From: Thermotogaceae bacterium
GTDB taxonomy: Bacteria > Thermotogota > Thermotogae > B21-G9 > HyVt-16
NCBI GenBank assembly: GCA_011043375.1
Contig: DQYP01000186.1
Location: forward strand, 1-5,685
DNA length: 5,685 bases
Reading direction: 5' to 3'
Below are positions 1-5,685 of this stretch, in pieces; position 1 is the stretch's first letter; each line of letters begins with the position of its first letter. The notes beneath the pieces were generated by a model. It had not been told where the DNA came from. It ran no database searches and worked only from the letters and a program-made list of their open reading frames with translations. Both the position numbers and the translations under genes were made by a program.

Positions 1-7
1 GTTCTTT

Positions 8-71
8 GAAAGTCATGGTTGTTTGTTTTTTTGGTTTTACACTTTAAAACTATAAATCAACCGTGACTTTC
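8..71. repeat. 14-bp inverted repeat with a nested hairpin in its loop
   Basis: The arm at 8-21 (GAAAGTCATGGTTG) pairs with 58-71 (CAACCGTGACTTTC) over 14 positions, with a single T-G wobble at 16/63. Inside the 36-nt loop, GTTTTA (34-39) and TAAAAC (45-50) form a second, smaller stem that extends outward by a G-T and a T-A pair. A T-rich tract (68-90) follows. Seen: a long stem with nested pairing. Inferred: it could be a transcription terminator for a gene left of the window, or the end of a mobile or repeated element. The long loop is unusual for a simple intrinsic terminator. No function can be assigned. Confidence 0.55.
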
Positions 72-146
72 TTTTATTTATTTTACTTATCCAATTTTAC
101 AGAAACAAAGTTACGTAGCGAAAAAAGGAGGGAGTTCTTTAAAAAA

Positions 147-242
147 CCTGCATTCTTATTTTCTGAAAAACCTACATTGCTATTTTCTGTTTTTCATGCA
201 TTCTTATTTTCCGAAAAACCTGCATTGTTATTTTCCGTTTAC
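147..242. repeat. Four tandem 24-bp repeats (two 48-bp pairs)
   Basis: Four head-to-tail units occupy 147-170, 171-194, 195-218 and 219-242. Each has the form C-TGCATT-n-n-TATTTTC-n-G followed by A- or T-rich bases. Units 1 and 3 end in GAAAAA and have TTCTTATTTTC; units 2 and 4 have TTGnTATTTTC and end in GTTTTT or GTTTAC, so the array is better read as a 48-bp unit present twice. The period is a multiple of three, so a + strand reading frame (63-272) stays open and would give 8-residue repeats such as PAFLFSEK. That frame has no other coding signal and starts inside the hairpin arm, so the array is treated as non-coding. Confidence 0.8.
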
Positions 243-297
243 AATTGCCAAAAGATTCTTAACTTTATATAGTAAACAAAACAATAAAAAGAACGGA

Positions 298-427
298 TAC
301 CGGTAAGATTACACGGCCCTCGTAGCTCTCAGCCCACCTTCGCTGTAGCTACGGTGGCCTGGCAAAAAGTGAGCCATCCCGATGACTCGGGACAGCCAAC
401 TAATCATACCGCTGAAACGTTGGCGTT
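298..427. other. GC-richer intergenic block with several short inverted repeats
   Basis: This stretch is clearly richer in G and C than its surroundings and carries several possible stems. It opens with the palindrome TACCGGTA (298-305). CGTAGCT (321-327) pairs with AGCTACG (347-353); CCACC (334-338) pairs with GGTGG (353-357), which competes with the previous stem. TCCCGA (377-382) and TCGGGA (387-392) form a perfect 6-bp stem with a TGAC loop, and GCCAAC (395-400) pairs with GTTGGC (419-424). It may be a dispersed intergenic repeat, the leader of the downstream mannosidase mRNA, or a small RNA. I do not recognise a known RNA family, and no promoter matching the Bacteroidota consensus is evident. 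Confidence 0.4.
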
Positions 428-467
428 CATTGAATCAAAACAACTAAAATCAATAATTTACAGATAA

Positions 468-3400
468 ATGAAACTGAATAAAAAAAGCATTATTATAACT
501 TTACTTTTAACTGGATTATATTCATTTACTTTCTCACAAAACAAAGAGCTTCTCAAAAATCAATTTGATTTTGCGCAGGAGACAAAAGGATTTCTGGAAG
601 GTTTTAACCAAAATCTTGGACAAAACGATTTTGAATATCACAGTCTCCGAAGAGATATAACAGAATCTTTACTTACCCGAAGTTCAGATGGATTGATGGC
701 CATAGAATGGGAAACACAACCTGTCCCAGAAAATTACAAAGAGAAGAATGCCTCATTTGTATGGCTCGCAGCTATTGACCTAACTGATAAAACCAATCGA
801 TTTGATGTTTTTGTCAACGATATAAAGAAGTTTGAGATTATATCCAGTAAAAAAACGGAATGGGAAATTGAAAGCAATGATGGAGGAAAGCTTAAATTCC
901 TTATGTTTTCAAAGGATCAGCATGGTGATGCCCATGGATATATGTTGCTTAGCGCACCAAATGAATGGATAACACCCGGTAAGCCTTTAAAAATAAAGAT
1001 TGTTGGACAAAGCAATAATGAGAACACTTGGATTATTGTATATAAAGCGAAGGACAATATATCTTATTTATCAAATGCGTCACAATACGAAACCTGGATG
1101 GATGTCAGTTGTGAACCACAAAAAGGAGCTTATACCTTTAAGGTAGAAGCTCCAGCTTATATGGTGGGAAGTCCTATTGAAATTGAATTTGGAGGCACGC
1201 AAGCCAAACTCGTATTAAAAGAGCATAATGGTGAAGCAACAGCAAGTGCTATCTTTGAAAACTTCAGCAATCATCACTTGCTTATTCGCGATGGAAAGAA
1301 TCGTATTATCGACATTGAAGATATAGAACAAGAGACATCGAAGCAAATCATTCTTGCCAAATCATTATTGAAGATTGAATCAAGTAAGAAAGAGGATGTC
1401 ATTAATATTAGTAGCAGAAGAATATATACTCCCAACACTGTTAAAAACTTATTGGGCTTGGTTCAATCAGATTTAAGCATCAGTACCATATACCTTATGA
1501 ATTCCAGTCATCAGGATATTGCCTGGATGGATAGCCCAGAAAAATGTGTGCTTGAAAGAGATACAATGCTAATTACTCCACTGATTAATTCTTTGGAAGA
1601 AAAACCCTATCTGCGATTCGATCTTGAAGATGCTTTGATGATTAAGGAGTATATTGAAAGGCATCCTGAAAAGAGAGAACTTATCGGACAATTATTAAAT
1701 AATGGAACCCTATCATGTGGATCAACTTTCATTCAACCCTATGAAGAAATGTACTCCGGAGAAGCTCTGGCTCGACAGTTTTATTTAGGTGCCAAATGGT
1801 TAAAAGATGAATTTGATTATAAAGCCGATACCTATTGGAATGTAGATGTTCCTGGTCGTACACTGCAAATGCCACAAATTATGAAAAAGGCAGGGACAAA
1901 TTACATGATGATCAGCAGACATGAAAGAGGTATATTTTATTGGGAAAGCCCAGATGGTTCATCAGTCTTAACCTTTTCTCCAGGGCATTATTATGATGGA
2001 TTTGTTCCATTACAAAAAGATTTCTTTGAAGCTGCTGAATATATTGCTTCCAGTACTTTGGACTGGGAAAAATATTTTTCATCCAATACAAATCAGCCCA
2101 TCATACCGATATTGTCAAGTGCGGATATGAGCCCAGTACACGACTATAGTCCTATCATTAACCAATGGGAAAGCATTAAAGATCTTGAAACATCACCCGG
2201 AGAAATTGTTCTAGCCAAATTACCCAAGTTCAAAATTGTTACCAGTTCTGAATTTATGAAAGCTTTTGAAACTGCTGCAACCAACATTCCATCCATTAAA
2301 GGTGAACGCCCTGCAGTGTGGCTTTACATCCATGGTCCAGGCCATCAAAAAGCGATAAAAGCAAGTCGACATGGTGATATCATGTTAACCATGGCTGAAA
2401 AATTTGCCACGATGGATGCTTTGGCACAAAACAGCTTTGCATATTATCCGCAGCAAAGACTTCATAATGCATGGGAAGCAAAAATTTTTCCTGATCATGG
2501 ATGGGGAGGAAAATATGGCCATATCACCGATGATTTATTTAGAAGAAAATTTGAATTTGCACAGAGCGAAGCAAAACAAATTATTGAAAATGCAACAAAA
2601 TCGTTGGCAGGAAACATCAAAACTAAAGAAAATGCGGGAACTCCCATTGTAGTTTTTAATAGCCTAAGCTGGGATAGAGATGACATTATCCAATGTACAC
2701 TCCAATTTGATAAAGGCAAAGTCATTGACTTTACTATACAGGATGCAAATAATAAAACCGTTGCATACCAAAAGGAAAAAACAGAGCGGTATGCTGATAA
2801 CACCCTAAAATCAGTTGATATATCTTTTATCGCCAATGATATCCCATCTCTGGGCTATGCAACATTCTATGCAAGGCCAGTACAAATAAAATCAAAGGAA
2901 AAGGAAAACATGCATGATCATTCTTTTGAAAATGACTTTTACATGCTTGAATTCTCTGACGGTGGATTATCAAGTATTTATGATAAAGAACTTGAAGTAG
3001 AATTATTAAATACGGAGAAATTCAAAGGAGGGGAAGTTTTCACAATGAAATCTGAAGGCAATGGCGCAGGTGAATTCGATGATGTTCAAAAACCAAGTAT
3101 GGAAGATTTTGACAAAGCAAGTAATTACCCATCCAAATGGGAGCTTGTATCAAACGGACCTGTATTTACTTCTTACAAGATGCGCCAAAAAATACGTCAT
3201 GCAGTTGTAGAAGAAACCATCACGATATATAACTTCATAAAGAAGATTGATTTTGAAGTGGAATTATTAAACTGGGAAGGTGTTTTGTATCGTGAATATA
3301 GAATGGCAATGCCCCTGAATATGGAAAATGCACAGGTAGCCTACGAAGTACCTTATGGCGTAGCTGAAGTAGGCAAAGATGAAATTGATGGTGCGGCAGG

Positions 3401-4052
3401 AGAACGATACCTGACACCAGCAGCAGATATTCATCCCCGGGGAATTGAAAACTGGATAGGTGCAAGTAATGGCGAGTTTGGTGTTACACTTAGTTCCTCG
3501 GTAGCTGTTGCCGATTATATTGACCCAACAGATAATCCCGTTGATTATACCATATTGCAGCCCTTATTGCTGGCATCCAGAAAAAGCTGTCATTGGATTG
3601 GAAACGAATATCTTCAAACAGGCAATCACTACTTTTTTTTCTCCCTGACCTCACATCAACCAGGATGGCAAAATGGTTTCCGATTTGGCAAACAAGCCAA
3701 TGAAAAACTTGTAACAGTGGTAAATCCTCCTCATTTTAAGAAGGCATACCTGCCTGAAATCAATAGTTTTTTCAGCCTTGATACTGAAAATGCCATCGTA
3801 TCTGCAATTAAGAAAAGTGATGATGACGATGCAATAGTTATAAGATTATATGATATGTTGGGGGAAAAGAGCAATCTCAATCTTAAGTTGGATAGCAATC
3901 TTAATATAGATAAGGCTTTTCATACTTCTCTGATTGAGGATAATCTTTTTCAACAGCCGAATTTTGAAAATATTATACCAATTAATTTGGAAAGTTATTC
4001 CATAGAAACGTTTAGAATTTTTATAAATAATAACATGACTAAAAAGGAATAA
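468..4052 (+). CDS. Exported glycoside hydrolase family 38 (alpha-mannosidase-like) protein
   Basis: Probable secreted glycosidase that would release alpha-linked mannose from glycans. The start is fixed by a TAA stop at 465-467 immediately before the ATG and by the signal peptide that follows: KLNKK, a hydrophobic core (about 8-18), and likely cleavage after FTFS (residue 23). Residues about 24-335 look like beta-rich accessory domains. The GH38 catalytic domain starts near 340 with YLMNSSHQDIAWM, where H348 and D350 match the family's zinc-binding HxD. YWNVDVPGR puts D460 at the expected nucleophile. WLYIHGPGHQ (619-627) and FPDHGWGG (674-681) follow, and H677 is the best candidate for the remaining zinc ligand. 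From about 725 (PIVVFNSLSWDRDD) comes the C-terminal beta-sandwich region, including FYMLEFSDGGLSSIYDKE (824-841). At 1194 residues it is longer than typical bacterial GH38 enzymes, mostly because of the N-terminal part. Motif details differ from classical members, so the substrate could also differ. No operon partner is visible. Confidence 0.85.
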   Translation: MKLNKKSIIITLLLTGLYSFTFSQNKELLKNQFDFAQETKGFLEGFNQNLGQNDFEYHSLRRDITESLLTRSSDGLMAIEWETQPVPENYKEKNASFVWLAAIDLTDKTNRFDVFVNDIKKFEIISSKKTEWEIESNDGGKLKFLMFSKDQHGDAHGYMLLSAPNEWITPGKPLKIKIVGQSNNENTWIIVYKAKDNISYLSNASQYETWMDVSCEPQKGAYTFKVEAPAYMVGSPIEIEFGGTQAKLVLKEHNGEATASAIFENFSNHHLLIRDGKNRIIDIEDIEQETSKQIILAKSLLKIESSKKEDVINISSRRIYTPNTVKNLLGLVQSDLSISTIYLMNSSHQDIAWMDSPEKCVLERDTMLITPLINSLEEKPYLRFDLEDALMIKEYIERHPEKRELIGQLLNNGTLSCGSTFIQPYEEMYSGEALARQFYLGAKWLKDEFDYKADTYWNVDVPGRTLQMPQIMKKAGTNYMMISRHERGIFYWESPDGSSVLTFSPGHYYDGFVPLQKDFFEAAEYIASSTLDWEKYFSSNTNQPIIPILSSADMSPVHDYSPIINQWESIKDLETSPGEIVLAKLPKFKIVTSSEFMKAFETAATNIPSIKGERPAVWLYIHGPGHQKAIKASRHGDIMLTMAEKFATMDALAQNSFAYYPQQRLHNAWEAKIFPDHGWGGKYGHITDDLFRRKFEFAQSEAKQIIENATKSLAGNIKTKENAGTPIVVFNSLSWDRDDIIQCTLQFDKGKVIDFTIQDANNKTVAYQKEKTERYADNTLKSVDISFIANDIPSLGYATFYARPVQIKSKEKENMHDHSFENDFYMLEFSDGGLSSIYDKELEVELLNTEKFKGGEVFTMKSEGNGAGEFDDVQKPSMEDFDKASNYPSKWELVSNGPVFTSYKMRQKIRHAVVEETITIYNFIKKIDFEVELLNWEGVLYREYRMAMPLNMENAQVAYEVPYGVAEVGKDEIDGAAGERYLTPAADIHPRGIENWIGASNGEFGVTLSSSVAVADYIDPTDNPVDYTILQPLLLASRKSCHWIGNEYLQTGNHYFFFSLTSHQPGWQNGFRFGKQANEKLVTVVNPPHFKKAYLPEINSFFSLDTENAIVSAIKKSDDDDAIVIRLYDMLGEKSNLNLKLDSNLNIDKAFHTSLIEDNLFQQPNFENIIPINLESYSIETFRIFINNNMTKKE

Positions 4053-4148
4053 AAATCATCATTAAACAACAACGAAACGCCAACAAAAAATATAGTCCAT
4101 TTGGCAGATAATGCTAAAATGAAGATAATAGCAATAATTGCGTATTCT
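4053..4148. other. Short intergenic gap between mannosidase gene and IS21 end
   Basis: AT-rich DNA with no strong terminator hairpin after the mannosidase stop. It contains AACGCCAAC (4076-4084), the reverse complement of GTTGGCGTT (419-427) upstream of the gene. An ATG at 4119 opens a frame reading MKIIAIIAYS, which resembles the start of an exported protein but runs into the presumed IS21 end after ten codons and stops at about 4176-4178. This could be the 5' stub of a gene displaced by the insertion, or chance in AT-rich DNA. Confidence 0.35.
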
Positions 4149-4165
4149 TGCGATTCCAGACACTC

Positions 4166-4234
4166 AGTCCTGACTTAACCGGACACCTTGTCCTGATTAA
4201 ACCGGACACCCAGTCCTGCGCAAAGCGGACAGGT
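4166..4234. repeat. Three tandem 23-bp IS21 terminal repeats
   Basis: GTCC occurs at 4167, 4190 and 4213 and GGAC at 4181, 4204 and 4227, each exactly 23 bases apart, defining three consecutive units. The central unit reads TGTCCTGATTAAACCGGACA, an imperfect dyad in which GTCC pairs with GGAC. The outer unit keeps CCGGACAC but has TGACTTAA; the innermost diverges (TGCGCAAAG) and keeps only the arms. IS21-family ends are known to carry multiple internal repeats that bind the IstA transposase, and these are probably such sites. Confidence 0.8.
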
Positions 4235-4272
4235 TTTTCATCTCTCTTTTTCGCATAAATATTTCCTCTAAA

Positions 4273-5010
4273 TTAATCGATTTTATATGTTTTTCTCATT
4301 GATACTTCACTTTTAAGTTCTATTCGATGGGAACTATGGACGATTCGATCGAGAACTGAGTCAGCAATGGTAGGGTCGCCAATTACATCATGCCACTGAC
4401 TCACAGGCAAATGTGATGCTATTATGGTTGATTTTCTTCCGTGTCTGTCTTCAATTATTTCCAATAGCATCAACCTTTGATTGCCATCCAGTGGTTTGAG
4501 TCCAAAATCATCCAGGATCAACAGATCCATTTTTTCGATCTTGCTGATCTCTTTAATATAGCTTCCATCAGCCTTCGCTATCTTTAATTCATCAAACAAC
4601 TTGATACAGTTTTTGTATAGTACTTTGTATCCATGTTGGCATCCCAGATGGCCTAAGGATGAGGCTATCCATGATTTTCCAGAACCGGCAGAACCACTGA
4701 AAATGATATTTTGATTTTTGGTAATCCAGTCACATGAAGAAAGCCTCAATAGCTGATTTTTGTCGAGATTTCTTTTAGCTGAAAAATCGATTTCCTCAAA
4801 GCTTGCGCGATACCGGAACCGGGCGTTTTTTATCAACCCCTGCAGTCTTCGGTTATACCTGTCATCCCATTCGGCTTGTACCAGGTGGGCGATTACTTCA
4901 TCGGTAGTAAACTCCCGATTTACGCCAGTTTCTGTCATCTCCCGATATGCCCTGACAAAACCGGTAAACCGCATTTCTTCGAGTTTTTGCATTGTTACTG
5001 TGTGATTCAT
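4273..5010 (-). CDS. istB: IS21-family helper ATPase IstB
   Basis: AAA+ ATPase that assists the IstA transposase by binding target DNA and stimulating strand transfer. At 245 residues it has the usual IstB length and looks complete. The N-terminal IstB region includes MQKLEEMRFTGFVRAYREM (7-25) and FSAKRNLDKNQLLRL (76-90). Walker A is GSAGSGKS (106-113), Walker B is LLILDDFG (163-170), a sensor-like segment is TIIASHLPVSQWHD (195-208), and the end of the ATPase core is SVLDRIVHSSHRIEL (218-232), with R222 a candidate arginine finger. The family often has Q in the sensor segment (TSQLP), and here it is H200. The ATG lies 36 bases after the istA stop, with purine-rich AAAAAAGAAG upstream as a possible ribosome site, consistent with co-transcription from istA. 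With istA disrupted, its normal promoter and partner are probably lost. Confidence 0.93.
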   Translation of the reverse strand: MNHTVTMQKLEEMRFTGFVRAYREMTETGVNREFTTDEVIAHLVQAEWDDRYNRRLQGLIKNARFRYRASFEEIDFSAKRNLDKNQLLRLSSCDWITKNQNIIFSGSAGSGKSWIASSLGHLGCQHGYKVLYKNCIKLFDELKIAKADGSYIKEISKIEKMDLLILDDFGLKPLDGNQRLMLLEIIEDRHGRKSTIIASHLPVSQWHDVIGDPTIADSVLDRIVHSSHRIELKSEVSMRKTYKID

Positions 5011-5046
5011 AAGATCTTCTTTTTTATTGGATTAGTGATTATCTGT

Positions 5047-5544
5047 TTATTTGTAATTCTCTTTTCCCCTTATATTCTCATGAAAGGGTAGTTTCATATT
5101 GCCAGGATCTTCATCTTCTATCTTGTAGGTTCTGTTTTTCAATGAGTTGGCTATAAATCGTTGGGATATGCTATTGATCTCAATGGCTTTTTTACAGACA
5201 AGCTGCATGGCTTGATCATCATATTTCTTTCCCAGATTCAGTACCCCCAGGCATGCCTTGAAAGCCTGCTGCGGATGCTCCCTCTTATCCAGCATTAATT
5301 GTATAAACTCTTTTACTGATCCTCCCATCTTCTCTGCCCAGGAGATCAATCTGTGAGGATTCCATCCAGCGACTAGCTGATGATCCTGCGGCATGTGCTC
5401 CTTTATTGTTGTGTGCCAGTAGGGTCTACGATCCCTTTGATGGAAGGCAATACGAACATTGTCTTTAAATATCTCTACCACCCTGCTGGTATAGATGGTC
5501 TTTACCTTTATGCCAGTATATTGATAAGCAACACTGTAGTAATG
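5047..5544 (-). pseudogene. istA: IS21-family transposase IstA, C-terminal fragment disrupted by IS3
   Basis: About 165 residues of the C-terminal part of the DDE transposase IstA, beginning at the family motif HYYSVAYQY (usually HYYSVPY) and continuing through VVEIFKDNVRIAFHQR, YWHTTIKEHMPQDHQ, RLISWAEKMGG and a region with HPQQAFKACLGVLNLGKKY. The helix-turn-helix and catalytic core, which lie N-terminal to this in the family (roughly 500 residues in total), are absent. The frame can be extended to a TTG at 5571, but those extra residues (LPSGFLGYI) are encoded by the terminal repeat of the inserted IS3 element and a TAG stop lies at 5578-5580, so they are not a true start. The gene is therefore split rather than short by nature. 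The stop codon is at 5047-5049, 36 bases before istB. Confidence 0.88.
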
Positions 5545-5580
5545 GATATACCCCAAAAAACCGGACGGCAAGTTAAGCTA
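5543..5580 (+). repeat. Presumed left terminal inverted repeat of the IS3 element
   Basis: The segment has a run of four C and six A bases followed by CCGGACGGCAAGTTAAGCTA. It sits between the break in istA and the orfA start, as an IS3 terminal repeat should. The right-hand partner is outside the window, so the inner limit is approximate. It also reads through, on the minus strand, as a spurious extension of the istA frame. Confidence 0.6.
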
Positions 5581-5601
5581 CAATAAAAGTAGTAAATTGC
5601 C

Positions 5602-5685
5602 ATGATGAAAAAACAGAGAAATTATTATGATCGGGAGTTCAAGCAAAAAGCAGTTGAGCTTTCGTATGCACGAGGCAATGCAAGA
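5602..5685 (+). CDS. IS3-family transposase OrfA, N-terminal fragment (runs off window)
   Basis: First 28 codons of a likely OrfA, the helix-turn-helix DNA-binding protein that in IS3 elements is joined to OrfB by -1 frameshifting. The visible protein begins MMKKQRNYYDREFKQKAVEL and matches the common OrfA start pattern, Y-x-x-E-F-K-x-x-A-V-x-L. A TAA at 5593-5595 is the nearest upstream in-frame stop, so the start is the ATG at 5602 or the adjacent ATG at 5605. The recognition helix, leucine zipper, frameshift site and OrfB are all beyond the window, so the subgroup cannot be stated. Confidence 0.75.
   Translation, partial: MMKKQRNYYDREFKQKAVELSYARGNAR

Larger units (their letters stand above)
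4149..5542 (-). mobile_element. IS21-family insertion sequence, istB-proximal part, interrupted by IS3
   Basis: Carries istB and the 3' part of istA in the usual istA-istB order, read on the minus strand, so the end at the left is the istB-proximal (right) end of the element. The terminus is placed at TGCGATTCCAG (4149) because IS21 elements end in 5'-TG and the tandem repeats typical of their ends start 17 bases further in. This boundary is an inference, since neither the opposite end nor a target duplication is visible. At 5542/5543 the element is broken by an IS3-family insertion. The rest of istA and the other IS21 end should lie beyond that insertion, outside the window. Confidence 0.8.
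5543..5685 (+). mobile_element. IS3-family insertion sequence, left end (continues past window)
   Basis: Starts where homology to IstA stops. The presumed first bases are TGGATATACCCC, matching the 5'-TG start usual for IS3 elements, and an OrfA-type gene begins 59 bases further in. If so, the target duplication should be the 3-4 bases ending at 5542 (TAA or GTAA), to be found again at the far end. Only the first 143 bases are in the window. Orientation is opposite to the IS21 genes. Confidence 0.75.

Noticed and set aside
147..242. CRISPR array
   Set aside because: The 24-bp units are directly adjacent with no spacers, and no cas gene is present.
63..272. 69-residue + strand open frame with octapeptide repeats
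   Set aside because: It starts inside the hairpin arm, has no evident ribosome site and its openness follows from the 24-bp repeat period; I recognise no protein family.
395..424. GCCAAC...GTTGGC as a complete integron attC site
   Set aside because: It is only about 30 bases long, the core does not match GTTRRRY, and no inner L'/L'' arms were found.
428..467. Bacteroidota-type promoter (TTTG / TAnnTTTG) just before the mannosidase
   Set aside because: Only TTG (430-432) and TAATTTAC (453-460) are present; the -7 match is poor and would leave almost no leader.
3633..3640. Run of eight T in the mannosidase gene as a frameshift or phase-variation site
   Set aside because: The frame continues intact for over 130 codons with family-like sequence; a single T8 run is ordinary in AT-rich DNA.
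5559..5566. AACCGGAC shared between the IS3 end and the IS21 terminal repeats (4177-4184, 4200-4207)
   Set aside because: Eight bases is too short to claim relationship or targeted insertion; the surrounding sequence differs.
5545..5571. TTG start that would extend the IstA fragment to 174 residues
   Set aside because: These codons lie in the IS3 terminal sequence and do not resemble IstA; the frame is closed just upstream by TAG at 5578-5580.

Overview
The window looks like chromosomal DNA from a member of the Bacteroidota. The DNA is AT-rich. The one long gene starts without a clear Shine-Dalgarno sequence, directly after an A-rich stretch, and its signal peptide ends in the '...FTFSQ' pattern common in that phylum. 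The insertion sequences also have protein types common there. No species call is possible from the sequence alone.

Layout. Positions 1-467 hold no convincing gene. They contain a 14-bp hairpin with a second hairpin nested in its loop (8-71), four tandem 24-bp repeats (147-242), and a more GC-rich block with several short inverted repeats (298-427). Positions 468-4052 (+) encode a large exported glycoside hydrolase family 38 (alpha-mannosidase-type) protein of 1194 residues. After a short AT-rich gap (4053-4148), the istB-proximal end of an IS21-family element begins near 4149. It carries three 23-bp tandem repeats and then istB (4273-5010, -) and the C-terminal part of istA (5047-5544, -). 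istA is cut at about 5542/5543 by the left end of a second mobile element of the IS3 family, whose orfA (+) starts at 5602 and leaves the window.

How it fits together. The mannosidase probably trims mannose-containing glycans in the periplasm or at the cell surface. No SusC/SusD pair, regulator or second enzyme is visible, so a polysaccharide utilization locus cannot be shown here. The right third is a nest of mobile elements: IS21 landed downstream of the mannosidase, and IS3 later landed in istA, so this IS21 copy has lost intact transposase function. IstB itself looks intact.

Nothing here is clearly a new biological system. The points most worth checking are the divergent active-site motifs of the GH38 protein, the nested insertion, the repeat arrays in the 5' non-coding region, and a short inverted GTTGGCGTT/AACGCCAAC pair that brackets the mannosidase gene.
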